Assembly (NCBI GenBank): GCA_024405065.1
Contig: JAKSPF010000009.1
Location: 1-14,978, forward strand
From: Sphaerochaetaceae bacterium
GTDB taxonomy: Bacteria > Spirochaetota > Spirochaetia > Sphaerochaetales > Sphaerochaetaceae
Reading direction: 5' to 3'
DNA length: 14,978 bases
Shown here piece by piece: positions 1 to 7,900 of the stretch. The translations under genes and the position numbers were made by a program. How positions within the stretch are numbered: the first letter of the stretch is position 1; each line of letters starts with the position of its first letter. Below the pieces are notes generated by a model, which had not been told where the DNA came from, searched no databases, and saw nothing but the letters and a program-made list of their open reading frames with translations.

Positions 1-288
1 CCGTGGTATACCTCCGGTCTGAGGCTCGGTACTGCTGCTGTAACAACACTCGGTATGGGACCGGAACAGATGAAAGAGATTGCCTCTGTGATTTCTCTTG
101 TTCTGAACAGCACAAAGCCTGCAAAAATCACAAAGGGAGAGAATGCGGGAACTTTCAGTAAATCAAAAGCGATTACTGATGAGAAAACAATAAAACAGGC
201 AACGGAAACGGTGCTGAATCTTCTGAAAAAATTTGTGCTTTATCCCGAACTTGATCTTGATTTTCTTGAAAAAAGTTTCTGTTTGTGA
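1..288 (+). CDS. glyA: Serine hydroxymethyltransferase, C-terminal part (5' end outside window)
   Basis: The reading frame is open from base 1 and ends at TGA 286-288, so about 95 C-terminal residues are present. The visible start PWYTSGLRLGTAAVTTLGMG matches the conserved S-G-[IL]-R-[IL]-G-T-x-A-[VI]-T block near the end of the small domain of GlyA, which contains the arginine that binds the substrate carboxylate. GlyA is a cytosolic PLP enzyme that converts serine and tetrahydrofolate to glycine and methylene-tetrahydrofolate. The tail after this block is longer than in E. coli GlyA: a Lys/Thr/Ser-rich stretch, then an amphipathic helix ending in YPELDLDFLEKSF. I recall longer versions in spirochaetes, but did not check this. 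The PLP lysine lies outside the window. A 111-bp gap follows before the next gene. Confidence 0.85.
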   Translation, partial: PWYTSGLRLGTAAVTTLGMGPEQMKEIASVISLVLNSTKPAKITKGENAGTFSKSKAITDEKTIKQATETVLNLLKKFVLYPELDLDFLEKSFCL

Positions 289-399
289 GTAACCTGCAAA
301 ACTGCGCTTTAAGAAGATGGTTTTGGAAGTTGCTCTTGTCTGAAATGAAAAATCGGGCTGAGAGACAGTAATTGAAAATTCCCTTCAAACGGAGAAAAG
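289..399 (+). other. Intergenic gap between glyA and the hydantoinase gene
   Basis: This stretch has no convincing hairpin with a T-run and no well-spaced promoter pair. The only clear signal is a Shine-Dalgarno sequence, GGAGAAA, a few bases before the ATG at 400. The hydantoinase gene may therefore be read through from glyA, or it may use a promoter I cannot recognise. Confidence 0.5.
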
Positions 400-1776
400 A
401 TGTCCTACATTCTTGTAAAAAACGGTCTGGTTACAGACTCTGAAAAATCGGAAAAGGCAGATGTTCTTGTTAAAGACTCAAAAATCGCAAAAGTTGCCGC
501 TCACATTGACGTTTCATCTTTGTATGAAAACGTGAAAGTCATTGATGCCGACGGAAAATACGTCATGCCGGGTTTCATAGATGCGCATACTCACTATCAC
601 CTTGTCAGCAGGGGAACCGTAACTGCGGACAGTTTTGAACAGGGGAGCAGACTTGCTGCTTTCGGGGGTGTGACAAGTGTTATTGATTTTGCTGATCATG
701 ACAGAGGGGAAACTCTTTGCAGGAGCCTGAATAACCGTCTTTCTGAGATGAAAAAAGGTATGGCTATAGACTATACCCTGCATCAGGGAGTGTACGGTCA
801 CGGCTATGATGAAACAATAGGAACCCAACTTGAAGAGTTGAAAAAGCAAGGTGTAAAAACACTGAAGATATTTACAACGTATCGTGAAACCGGCTATCTG
901 ATAGAAGAAAGGGAAAAACTTTCCGACCTGTTCAGGAACGCAAAACGGCTGGGAATGCTCATTACCGCTCACTGTGAGTATAATCCTCTCATAGAGGAAA
1001 TATCACGTAATCAGGTCGGCACACCGTGTCCTAAGGATCACGCTGATCTCAGACCGTCACAGGCAGAGGCAAAGGCAATAGAATATTACGGAAGCGCCGC
1101 ACTTGAAGCACAATGTCCGTTGTACATAGTTCATGTATCTTCAGAAGCGGGAATAAATGCCGTGAGGGCTTTAAGACGTGCGGGAGCGGTGATTTACGCA
1201 GAAACAACACCCACATACCTGTTTCTTGAAAGAAGCCTTCTGGAGGGTTCTGAAGGCTCACTGTATGTGATGACACCTCCGCTCAGAACAAAAAAGGATA
1301 ACCTTGCACTGCAGCAGGCAGTACTTGACGGTGATATAGACGTGATTGCAACCGACCATTGTGCATTTACTAAAAATCAGAAACTTTCAAGTACAGACCC
1401 CCGTGTAATTTATCCGGGCATACCGGGAACGGAGGAGATGTCTGCGTTGCTTTATACTTTTGCAAAAAAACACTCAATGCCTGTTACCGATATGGTTAAG
1501 CTGATAAGTTCAAATCCTGCAAAGATTTTCGGAATTTACCCGCAAAAGGGCAGTTTACAGGAAGGAACGGATGCTGACATTACCGTATTTGACCCGGACT
1601 GTGAGTGGATTGTAAGGAATGCTGACATACACTCAGAGAGCGGTTATTCAGCTTTTGCCGGCATGAAGGCATCAGGACGTGCCTGTTTGACCATTGTACG
1701 CGGTAATGTGGTTTGTGACGGTATTTCTTACTACGGTAAAGCCGGAGACGGTATGTTTGTAAGGCAGGATTACTAA
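400..1776 (+). CDS. D-hydantoinase / dihydropyrimidinase-type cyclic amidohydrolase
   Basis: This 458-residue protein has the usual length and full motif set of the D-hydantoinase/dihydropyrimidinase branch of the metal-dependent amidohydrolase TIM barrels. The binuclear metal site is complete: His63 and His65 (GFIDAHTHYH), Lys156 as the expected carboxylated lysine (TLKIFTTY), His191 (TAHCEYN), His245 (YIVHVSS) and Asp319 (ATDHCAF). Tyr161 falls where the family has its substrate-contacting tyrosine. The enzyme should open cyclic imide or ureide rings such as dihydrouracil or 5-substituted hydantoins in the cytosol. Ring preference cannot be read from sequence; allantoinase or dihydroorotase is less likely given the GTVTADSF block after the HxH motif. 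ATG 400 has a good ribosome site (GGAGAAA). The stop is 3 bp before prfA, so the two are probably co-transcribed. No other pyrimidine-degradation gene is visible nearby. Confidence 0.85.
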   Translation: MSYILVKNGLVTDSEKSEKADVLVKDSKIAKVAAHIDVSSLYENVKVIDADGKYVMPGFIDAHTHYHLVSRGTVTADSFEQGSRLAAFGGVTSVIDFADHDRGETLCRSLNNRLSEMKKGMAIDYTLHQGVYGHGYDETIGTQLEELKKQGVKTLKIFTTYRETGYLIEEREKLSDLFRNAKRLGMLITAHCEYNPLIEEISRNQVGTPCPKDHADLRPSQAEAKAIEYYGSAALEAQCPLYIVHVSSEAGINAVRALRRAGAVIYAETTPTYLFLERSLLEGSEGSLYVMTPPLRTKKDNLALQQAVLDGDIDVIATDHCAFTKNQKLSSTDPRVIYPGIPGTEEMSALLYTFAKKHSMPVTDMVKLISSNPAKIFGIYPQKGSLQEGTDADITVFDPDCEWIVRNADIHSESGYSAFAGMKASGRACLTIVRGNVVCDGISYYGKAGDGMFVRQDY

Positions 1777-1779
1777 TTT

Positions 1780-2844
1780 ATGGTTGAAAAACTCACGGAA
1801 TTTAAGCTACAGCTGAGGGAAATTGACGTAAAACTGTCTGAACCGGATACTGTGAAAGACATAAAAGTCTATAAGAATCTCATGCTTGAGCGCAGTCACG
1901 TTGCACCTGTTGTGGAGGAGCTTGAAAATCTCAGCAGCCTTCTTTCCGAGCTTGAGGATAACAATGAGCTTTTGAAGGAAAGTGACAGCGATATTGTGTC
2001 AATGGCAAGGGATGAAATAATACGAATCAAGGCAGAGATAGACCAGTCGGAAAACAGATGTAAGATGCTTCTGATTGCTCCCGATCCCCTTGAAGGAAAA
2101 AATATCATAATGGAAATACGTGCGGGAACAGGAGGAGAGGAGGCTGCATTGTTTGTTTCAGACCTCTTCAGAATGTACTGTTACTTTGCCGAGACGATGA
2201 AATGGAAAATGGAGGTCATAAGTTCAAACGCAACGGAACTTGGCGGCTACAAGGAACTTGTGATTTCCATCAGCGGAAAAGATGTTTACGGTTCTTTGCG
2301 TTGGGAAAGCGGAGTACACCGCGTACAACGTGTTCCTGAAACTGAGTCCGGAGGCAGAATTCATACTTCTGCGGTAACCGTTGCCGTTTTGCCTGAAGCG
2401 GAAGAAACCGAAGTTGACATAAAGCAGGAAGATCTGCGTATTGACGTGATGCGTGCGGGAGGTCCCGGCGGTCAATGTGTGAATACTACGGAAAGTGCGG
2501 TGAGAATTACCCATCTTCCCACAGGGCTTGTGGTAATCTGTCAGAATGAGAAATCACAGTTACAGAACAAGGTTGAGGCAATGCGCGTACTGCGGTCAAG
2601 GCTCTATGAAATTGAAGCTCAGAAGCAGGCTGACGAACGGGCACAAGAAAGAAAAACACAGGTTGGAAGCGGTGACCGCAGTGAACGTATACGTACATAT
2701 AACTTTCCACAGAACAGGCTTACGGATCACAGAATAAACCTTACGTTGTACAATCTTGACCTTGTAATGGAAGGTCACCTTGAACAGGTAATAGAGGCAT
2801 TGAAGATTGCTGCAGGTGAAAAGGCTCTGCGTGAGGCAAAATAA
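1780..2844 (+). CDS. prfA: Peptide chain release factor 1
   Basis: This 354-residue class I release factor has normal RF1 length. A helical N-terminal domain (about 1-110) is followed by the codon-recognition domain. The tripeptide there is Pro186-Glu187-Thr188, in GVHRVQRVPETESGGRIHTS, which is the P-x-T type of RF1 (UAA/UAG) and not the SPF of RF2. The GGQ catalytic loop is Gly230-Gly231-Gln232. The residue after Gln is Cys233 where E. coli has His; this lies outside the invariant triplet. RF1 enters the ribosomal A site and triggers hydrolysis of peptidyl-tRNA. The start at ATG 1780 lies 3 bp after the hydantoinase stop, with an AAGGCAGG ribosome site inside that gene's end. The next gene, prmC, encodes the enzyme expected to methylate Gln232. 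Confidence 0.96.
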   Translation: MVEKLTEFKLQLREIDVKLSEPDTVKDIKVYKNLMLERSHVAPVVEELENLSSLLSELEDNNELLKESDSDIVSMARDEIIRIKAEIDQSENRCKMLLIAPDPLEGKNIIMEIRAGTGGEEAALFVSDLFRMYCYFAETMKWKMEVISSNATELGGYKELVISISGKDVYGSLRWESGVHRVQRVPETESGGRIHTSAVTVAVLPEAEETEVDIKQEDLRIDVMRAGGPGGQCVNTTESAVRITHLPTGLVVICQNEKSQLQNKVEAMRVLRSRLYEIEAQKQADERAQERKTQVGSGDRSERIRTYNFPQNRLTDHRINLTLYNLDLVMEGHLEQVIEALKIAAGEKALREAK

Positions 2845-2846
2845 AA

Positions 2847-3704
2847 ATGACAGTTTCCCGGTATCTGGCAACTTCACCTGTGTCAAAAAACGATACAAGA
2901 CTTTTTCTGCGGTACGTCTGCGGACTTTCGGAGTCACAGATATTCACACAAGCAGACAGAGAACTCTCGCAGGAAGAAAAGTCACGTCTTGACAGGTGTG
3001 TTTCCCTGTCTGCGGACGGAAAACCCACCGCGTATATTATCGGTTACCGTGATTTCTGGAGGTACAGATTTAAGGTTACCGAGGGTGTTCTTATACCTCA
3101 GCCTGATACAGAAACGCTTGTGGAAAATGCAATATCGTCTCTGAAAAAAAGCAGACAGAGTCACCTGAGAATTCTTGATTTGTGTGCCGGGAGCGGATGT
3201 ATAGGTGTTTCCGTTGCAAAAGAATTGAGTGAATCCGGCAAAAAAACAGAACTCACACTGTCAGATATCAGTCGGGATGCATACAGAGTATTCTCTGAAA
3301 ATGCAGGGATAATTCTTAAAAATACGGGTGTTGTGGTGAAATGTTACTGTGCTGACCTGTTTGATGCTGTTAACGTTGATGTGAGGGAAAACGGAAAATA
3401 CAACGCAATACTCACCAATCCTCCCTATATCCGTACGGATGTGATCTGTACATTGTCAAAACAGGTTCAGTCAGAACCTCACATTGCACTTGACGGAGGA
3501 GCAGACGGTCTTGACCTGATACGAAAGATTGTTTCACAGGCAGCAAACTTTCTCACTGACAACGGACTGCTTTTATGTGAAATCGGTTATGATCAGGGAA
3601 ATGAGGTAAAAGAACTGTTTGAAAATGCCGGTTACCGTGAAACGCACATAATATGTGATTTGGGGGGCAGAGAGCGTGTTGTTTCCGGTATTCACCGCAG
3701 CTGA
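2847..3704 (+). CDS. prmC: Release factor glutamine N5-methyltransferase
   Basis: This 285-residue protein has typical PrmC (HemK) length. The N-terminal helical domain (about 1-80) is followed by GKPTAYIIGYRDFWRYRF and VLIPQPDTETLVE, which match the family blocks before the methyltransferase fold; the usual Arg of PRPxTE is Gln here. The SAM-binding glycine loop is LDLCAGSGCIG (110-120) and the catalytic substrate-binding motif is NPPY at 191-194. PrmC transfers a methyl group from SAM to the GGQ glutamine of RF1 and RF2, which raises termination efficiency. The gene begins 2 bp after the prfA stop and its GAGG ribosome site lies in the last codons of prfA, so the two are probably translated as a coupled pair. 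Confidence 0.95.
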   Translation: MTVSRYLATSPVSKNDTRLFLRYVCGLSESQIFTQADRELSQEEKSRLDRCVSLSADGKPTAYIIGYRDFWRYRFKVTEGVLIPQPDTETLVENAISSLKKSRQSHLRILDLCAGSGCIGVSVAKELSESGKKTELTLSDISRDAYRVFSENAGIILKNTGVVVKCYCADLFDAVNVDVRENGKYNAILTNPPYIRTDVICTLSKQVQSEPHIALDGGADGLDLIRKIVSQAANFLTDNGLLLCEIGYDQGNEVKELFENAGYRETHIICDLGGRERVVSGIHRS

Positions 3705-3719
3705 AAACCCCGATGCGTG

Positions 3720-3748
3720 TTGTCAAAGGCACTTTTTTGCGATATAAG
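3720..3748 (+). promoter_or_regulatory. Near-consensus sigma70 promoter before rel
   Basis: A -35 box TTGTCA (3720-3725) and a -10 box TATAAG (3743-3748) are each 5 of 6 to consensus and lie exactly 17 bp apart. The predicted transcription start, about 7 bp after the -10 box, falls at 3755-3756, which is the rel ATG itself. This promoter would let rel be expressed apart from prfA-prmC, probably as a leaderless or nearly leaderless message. Confidence 0.55.
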
Positions 3749-3755
3749 ATAGGCA

Positions 3756-5789
3756 ATGTACGAAGAACTCATAAAACGTTTTCTCTCAAAGACTGAAAAG
3801 TACTCACCCGCAGATAGGGAAAAGATTGAGAAAGCGGTATTTTATGCCAATGAAAAGCACATAGACCAGAAAAGAAAAAGCGGAGAACCGTACATAATTC
3901 ACCCTCTTGCAGTTGCAGAGTTACTCATTCAGCTTAATATGGATTGTGATTCAATCTGTGCGGGGCTTCTGCACGATGTGATTGAAGATACCGACTCAAC
4001 GCCTGAGGAAGTCACCGGACTTTTCGGCAGTAATATATGTGAACTTGTACAGGGTGTAACAAAGATAAAGCGCATAAAGAATATTTCACGCAGTGAAGCA
4101 GAGGCAGAGACAATAAGAAAAATGTTTATTGCAATGAGCAAGAATATGCCGGTGATAATCATAAAGCTCTGTGACAAACTCCACAATATGCGTACCCTGC
4201 AGTACATGAATCCGGACAGGGCAAAGGATAAGGCAAGCGAGTGTCTTGATATTTACGCGCCGCTTGCAGACAGATTGGGAATTGCGTGGATGAAAGCGGA
4301 ACTTGAAGATTTGTCACTGAAAGCCCTTAAACCCGATACCTACAATTTCATACAGGATTATCTTGTTGCAAAAAAAACGGAAAATACACAGTATCTTGAG
4401 ACAGTCAAGAAGAAGATTGCAAATGCCTGCATCAATGCAGGCATCAAGGGAATCACCATAAAGGCACGTGCAAAGCACATTTACTCCATTTACATGAAGA
4501 TGAAAAAGCGACGCAAGGAGATAGATGAAATCTTTGACATACTCGGGGTGAGGATAATCTGCAATTCGGTAACAGAGTGCTACACCCTTGTGGGAATAAT
4601 ACACCAACTTTGGCCACCTATGGAGGGGCGTTTTAAGGACTACATAGCAATGCCGAAGGCAAACAACTATCAGAGCCTTCACACAACCATAATGGGGCTT
4701 AACGGTGTTATTCTTGAAATCCAGATACGTACGTATGAAATGGATCAGATTGCCGAGTACGGTGTTGCATCACACTGGATTTACAAAGCGGAAAGCGGGA
4801 GTGAAAATTCAGACAGCTGGGTGAATATGGACAGCAGACAACTGTCAAGAATAGCCACCAAACTGAAAAGCTGGAATACGGAGATTGAGCAGAGTGAGTC
4901 CTTTATGGACGATATAAAAAGCGAATTGCTCAAAGACACAATCTACGTATTCACACCGAAGGGTCAGGCAATTGAACTGCCTATCGGGTCTACTGCACTT
5001 GATTTTGCCTATCTTATACACTCTGAAATAGGAAACCACACGGTAAGTGCAAAGGCAAACGGTTCGGTCATACCCCTTGCACAGCCGCTTGAAAATACTC
5101 AGGTTATAGAAATAATTACTCAGAAAGACGCACACCCGCGCATAGGCTGGCTGAAATACGCACATACAACAAGTGCCCGCAGGAAGATACGTAACTGGCT
5201 CAATAAATACGATGAAAATCTCGTAATAGAAAAGAACATCATTGCCCGCAGAAAAGATATAGAGGCCGCACAGTCACGGCAGAATGAACAGGTTGCCGGA
5301 TCGGAACTGAAGGACAGTGAGATAATACGTTCACTGAAAGACAACACAAAGAGTACAATTACCGTAAGTTCTACAAAAAACGTGATGATTCACATGGCCA
5401 AGTGCTGTAATCCTGTTCCCGGAGATGACATTGTAGGCTATGTTTCACGGGGGCGGGGAATAATAGTTCACCGGAAGAACTGCAATAATCTTGCTCACAT
5501 GCCTGAAATTGAAATGCGCAGGATAAAAGTGGAATGGGAAACGGGAAAAAAGTCACTGGTTCGCAGATTCCTTGTAATCAGCAGAAGAACGCAGGATCTT
5601 TTCAGTGAAATAGAGGGAGCCGTAAAAAAGTACAACGGACATCTTATTTCCGGCTCGCTTACAGATGATGATTACGGAAACCTTCAGGGAACATTTACTA
5701 TGGAATGCAGCAAAGAAGAGTCTTACAGCAGAATAGTCAAGGCAATAAGGGCAATACCCAACGTGCTGAAAATTACTTCTGCGCAGTAA
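3756..5789 (+). CDS. rel: Bifunctional (p)ppGpp synthetase/hydrolase (Rel/SpoT family)
   Basis: This 677-residue long RSH protein makes and degrades (p)ppGpp in the stringent response. The HD hydrolase domain is intact: His49 (IIHP), His73-Asp74 (LLHDVIEDTD) and Asp140 (KLCDKLHN). The synthetase domain carries RFKD at 292-295, the R-x-K-D signature of bifunctional enzymes rather than the E-x-D-D of RelA, followed by YQSLHT at 305-310. A TGS domain starts near YVFTPKGQAIELP (397-409). A conserved Cys pair, KCCNPVPGD (549-557), marks the zinc-finger/RIS region, and a C-terminal ACT domain covers about 600-677. The protein is somewhat shorter than many Rel proteins of about 730-750 residues. ATG 3756 is the only plausible start: the next Met, residue 62, would remove His49. 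The preceding ribosome site is poor, with AGG only 2 bases away, which fits the leaderless reading. Confidence 0.95.
   Translation: MYEELIKRFLSKTEKYSPADREKIEKAVFYANEKHIDQKRKSGEPYIIHPLAVAELLIQLNMDCDSICAGLLHDVIEDTDSTPEEVTGLFGSNICELVQGVTKIKRIKNISRSEAEAETIRKMFIAMSKNMPVIIIKLCDKLHNMRTLQYMNPDRAKDKASECLDIYAPLADRLGIAWMKAELEDLSLKALKPDTYNFIQDYLVAKKTENTQYLETVKKKIANACINAGIKGITIKARAKHIYSIYMKMKKRRKEIDEIFDILGVRIICNSVTECYTLVGIIHQLWPPMEGRFKDYIAMPKANNYQSLHTTIMGLNGVILEIQIRTYEMDQIAEYGVASHWIYKAESGSENSDSWVNMDSRQLSRIATKLKSWNTEIEQSESFMDDIKSELLKDTIYVFTPKGQAIELPIGSTALDFAYLIHSEIGNHTVSAKANGSVIPLAQPLENTQVIEIITQKDAHPRIGWLKYAHTTSARRKIRNWLNKYDENLVIEKNIIARRKDIEAAQSRQNEQVAGSELKDSEIIRSLKDNTKSTITVSSTKNVMIHMAKCCNPVPGDDIVGYVSRGRGIIVHRKNCNNLAHMPEIEMRRIKVEWETGKKSLVRRFLVISRRTQDLFSEIEGAVKKYNGHLISGSLTDDDYGNLQGTFTMECSKEESYSRIVKAIRAIPNVLKITSAQ
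4423..4444 (+). repeat. Perfect 9-bp inverted repeat inside rel
   Basis: ATGCCTGCA (4423-4431) and TGCAGGCAT (4436-4444) are exact reverse complements around a 4-base loop, TCAA. The element also reads as an imperfect direct repeat (AATGCCTGCATC / AATGCAGGCATC) and encodes the N-A-C-I-N-A-G-I stretch between the hydrolase and synthetase domains of Rel. There is no T-run, so it is not a terminator. It may be a coding coincidence or a small duplication. Confidence 0.5.
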
Positions 5790-5803
5790 AAAAGGGGAAT
5801 AAA

Positions 5804-6253
5804 ATGAAGAAGGTAGTTATCGGAAACGATCACGGCGGAGTGAAAATCGCAGAAAAACTGGGAAAACATCTGCAGGAGCTCGGGTACTCGGTAAATTGGC
5901 TGGGAACAAGGACGGAAGACCCTGTGGATTACCCTGATATTGTGAAGGTCACTACTGACGAGTATAAAAAGGGCGGGTATGAGTTCGGAATCCTGTGTTG
6001 CGGAACCGGAATAGGAGTAACAATCAACGCAAATAAAACTCAGGGAATCTGGTGTGCACTTCCGCAGAATTGTTTTGCGGCAAAAGCTACCAAAGAGCAT
6101 AATCACCCGGATTTTATTGCGTTCGGCGGACGTATTGACTATCCGGAAGACCCCATTGCGATACTTGACGCTTTCATTGACGCAGAAAATTTACAGGAAC
6201 CCCGTCACCTTCGCCGCTTGGAAAAGCTCAAGAAACTTGACGGTCATTTTTAA
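5804..6253 (+). CDS. rpiB: Ribose-5-phosphate isomerase B
   Basis: This 149-residue protein has normal RpiB length and fold motifs. The active-site residues are present at the same numbers as in E. coli RpiB: His10 (GNDHGG), Cys66 with Thr68 in CCGTGIG (65-71), and His99 in KEHN. A C-terminal RHLRRLEKL block is also typical. The enzyme interconverts ribose 5-phosphate and ribulose 5-phosphate in the cytosolic pentose phosphate pathway. The relatives LacA/LacB (galactose-6-phosphate isomerase) are less likely because there is only one subunit gene and no galactose or tagatose genes nearby. ATG 5804 was chosen because AAGGGG lies 7 bases before it and homology starts at MKKVVIGNDH; an upstream in-frame ATG at 5705 lies inside rel. 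The gap to rel is 14 bp and to obg 11 bp. Confidence 0.92.
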   Translation: MKKVVIGNDHGGVKIAEKLGKHLQELGYSVNWLGTRTEDPVDYPDIVKVTTDEYKKGGYEFGILCCGTGIGVTINANKTQGIWCALPQNCFAAKATKEHNHPDFIAFGGRIDYPEDPIAILDAFIDAENLQEPRHLRRLEKLKKLDGHF

Positions 6254-6264
6254 TCGGTAAAGTT

Positions 6265-7293
6265 ATGTTCGGTTTTTCAGATGAAACTTATATTGACATT
6301 GCCTCGGGAAACGGCGGAAGCGGGTGTGTTTCTTTCAGACGTGAGAAATTCGTACCCAAAGGCGGTCCGGACGGCGGTGACGGGGGCAGAGGCGGTGATT
6401 TGGTCTTTGTGGTGAAGAACAACCTCAGAACGCTTGCCCATCTTAAAATCATAAGGACTTTCCGTGCGGAAAACGGCAAAAACGGTTCAGGAGCACGGTG
6501 TTTCGGAAGGGACGGGGCGGACATGGAAGTTCCGGTACCGCCCGGAACGGTAATCAAGAATGCGGAAACAGGTGAAATCATCAAAGACCTTACCGGTACG
6601 GAACGCTTTGTTTTTCTTAAAGGCGGACGCGGAGGACTTGGAAATTGGCATTTCCGTACTGCAACAAGGCAAGCTCCACGTTTTGCACAACCGGGCGAGC
6701 CCGGAACTGAGATGAGGGTAGGGCTTGAACTTCTGGTGATTGCGGACATAGGGTTTGTGGGTTTCCCGAATGCCGGTAAAAGTTCACTGATGAATATGCT
6801 TACAAATGCAAGAAGCAAGGTGGCTCCTTATCCTTTCACCACTAAAATTCCGCAGTTGGGAATGATGCGCTATGACGGATGTGATGTTGTTCTTGCAGAT
6901 ATTCCGGGTATAATTGAGGGTGCAAGTTCCGGTGCAGGAATGGGAATAAAATTTTTGCGTCATATTGCACGTACACGCGGTCTTGCCTATCTCATTGACA
7001 TGTCCGAACCGGACTGCCTTGAAAAATATGATCTGCTGAGGAATGAGCTTTCTTCTTATTCACATGAACTTCTTGAAAAGAAAGAAATCCTGATAGGTAC
7101 AAAACTTGACGAGGACGGTGCTTCCGAAAATTTTGCAAAGTTCTCGGAAAAATATGCGGATCACGAGGTTTACGGAAGAACCGTTCGTCAGGATGAAACC
7201 ATACGTCCGGTGATGCAGGCTGTTATGAGACTGGTATCGGAAGATATGAAAAAATCGGAAAAAACAGAAAAAGAGGAAGAGCAGGAAGACTGA
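6265..7293 (+). CDS. obg: Obg family ribosome-assembly GTPase
   Basis: This 342-residue protein has the glycine-rich Obg fold (about 1-158; SGNGGSGCVSFRREKFVPKG, then GGPDGGDGGRGGD) followed by the GTPase domain. G1 is GFPNAGKS (166-173), the switch I region holds PFTTKIP, and G3 is DIPGIIEGAS (212-221). G4 is TKLD (279-282) instead of NKxD, and the G5 SA[KA] motif is not recognisable; GRTV (304-307) stands near its place. The acidic/Lys tail (DMKKSEKTEKEEEQED) replaces the longer C-terminal domain of some relatives. Obg proteins bind the large ribosomal subunit and couple its maturation to GTP and ppGpp levels, which fits its place two genes after rel. The start matches the family, although the ribosome site is weak. 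In many bacteria obg follows rplU-rpmA; here rpiB takes that place. Confidence 0.94.
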   Translation: MFGFSDETYIDIASGNGGSGCVSFRREKFVPKGGPDGGDGGRGGDLVFVVKNNLRTLAHLKIIRTFRAENGKNGSGARCFGRDGADMEVPVPPGTVIKNAETGEIIKDLTGTERFVFLKGGRGGLGNWHFRTATRQAPRFAQPGEPGTEMRVGLELLVIADIGFVGFPNAGKSSLMNMLTNARSKVAPYPFTTKIPQLGMMRYDGCDVVLADIPGIIEGASSGAGMGIKFLRHIARTRGLAYLIDMSEPDCLEKYDLLRNELSSYSHELLEKKEILIGTKLDEDGASENFAKFSEKYADHEVYGRTVRQDETIRPVMQAVMRLVSEDMKKSEKTEKEEEQED

Positions 7294-7294
7294 T

Positions 7295-7900
7295 ATGAAA
7301 GGTGGATTTGCAATGCTCGGAGGAAGTTTTGACCCTGTTCATCTCGGACACCTCTTTCTGTTGCACTGTGCCGTTACGTTGAGTCCGTACAGCAGTTTTT
7401 TTGTTGTTCCTGCTGCACAGAGTAATTTCAAAAGGGATAATTCACCGGTTGCAGGTGACTTTGACAGACTTGAAATGCTCAAACTTGCTCTTGAAGATTA
7501 CAAAGAGCTTTATCCTGATGATGCGGCAGATGTGAGAATCCTTGATTGTGAACTGAAAAAGGGCGGAATTTCTTACACTTATGAAACCGTGATTTCGGTC
7601 AAAAAACAATACGGAATAGACGGGCGGCTCGGTCTTGTAATCGGTGATGACCATATCGGGCAACTTACAAAATGGTATGAATTTGAACGTCTGAAGGAAG
7701 AAGTTGAGTTTGTGATATGCAGACGGCTTGAGAAACCGCAGTGGGACAAGGTTCCCTGCGGTGTGAAGTATCTTCGTATTGAACCTCAATTCACAATGCC
7801 TCAAAGTGCATCGGACATCAGGGAGAACGGGCACGTTAATACGGGTAATCTTTCCGAAAGAGTGATTGAATATGTCAGAAGAAAAAATCTTTACCGCTGA
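7295..7900 (+). CDS. nadD: Nicotinate-nucleotide adenylyltransferase
   Basis: This 201-residue cytosolic protein is of normal NadD length. The nucleotidyltransferase signature GGSFDPVHLGH (9-19) is the (H/T)xGH-type ATP-binding loop near the N-terminus, and a late SASDIREN block replaces the usual S-S-T-x-I-R that closes over the ATP phosphates. VIGDDHIGQLTKWYEFERL matches the family's G-x-D block followed by the W-x-x-x-x-x-L run. The enzyme adenylates nicotinate mononucleotide to make deamido-NAD. The gene starts 1 bp after the obg stop with a CAGGAAG ribosome site in the obg tail. Its 3' end overlaps yqeK by 29 bp. This order is a common bacterial arrangement. Confidence 0.93.
   Translation: MKGGFAMLGGSFDPVHLGHLFLLHCAVTLSPYSSFFVVPAAQSNFKRDNSPVAGDFDRLEMLKLALEDYKELYPDDAADVRILDCELKKGGISYTYETVISVKKQYGIDGRLGLVIGDDHIGQLTKWYEFERLKEEVEFVICRRLEKPQWDKVPCGVKYLRIEPQFTMPQSASDIRENGHVNTGNLSERVIEYVRRKNLYR

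Noticed and set aside
514..972. Open frame of 152 codons on the - strand inside the hydantoinase gene
   Set aside because: The + strand protein has every catalytic residue of its family; the reverse frame shows no domain and no ribosome site.
5705..5803. Upstream in-frame start that would lengthen RpiB by 33 residues
   Set aside because: The extension lies in the rel coding region and has no family similarity; ATG 5804 has a clear AAGGGG site and matches the RpiB N-terminus.
6288..6818. Long open frame of 176 codons on the - strand
   Set aside because: It lies wholly inside obg, and its Pro/Ser-rich translation is the antisense image of the glycine-rich Obg fold.
7866..7871. TTG start for yqeK two codons before the ATG
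   Set aside because: The ATG at 7872 is better placed relative to GAAAGAG and the two extra residues add nothing.
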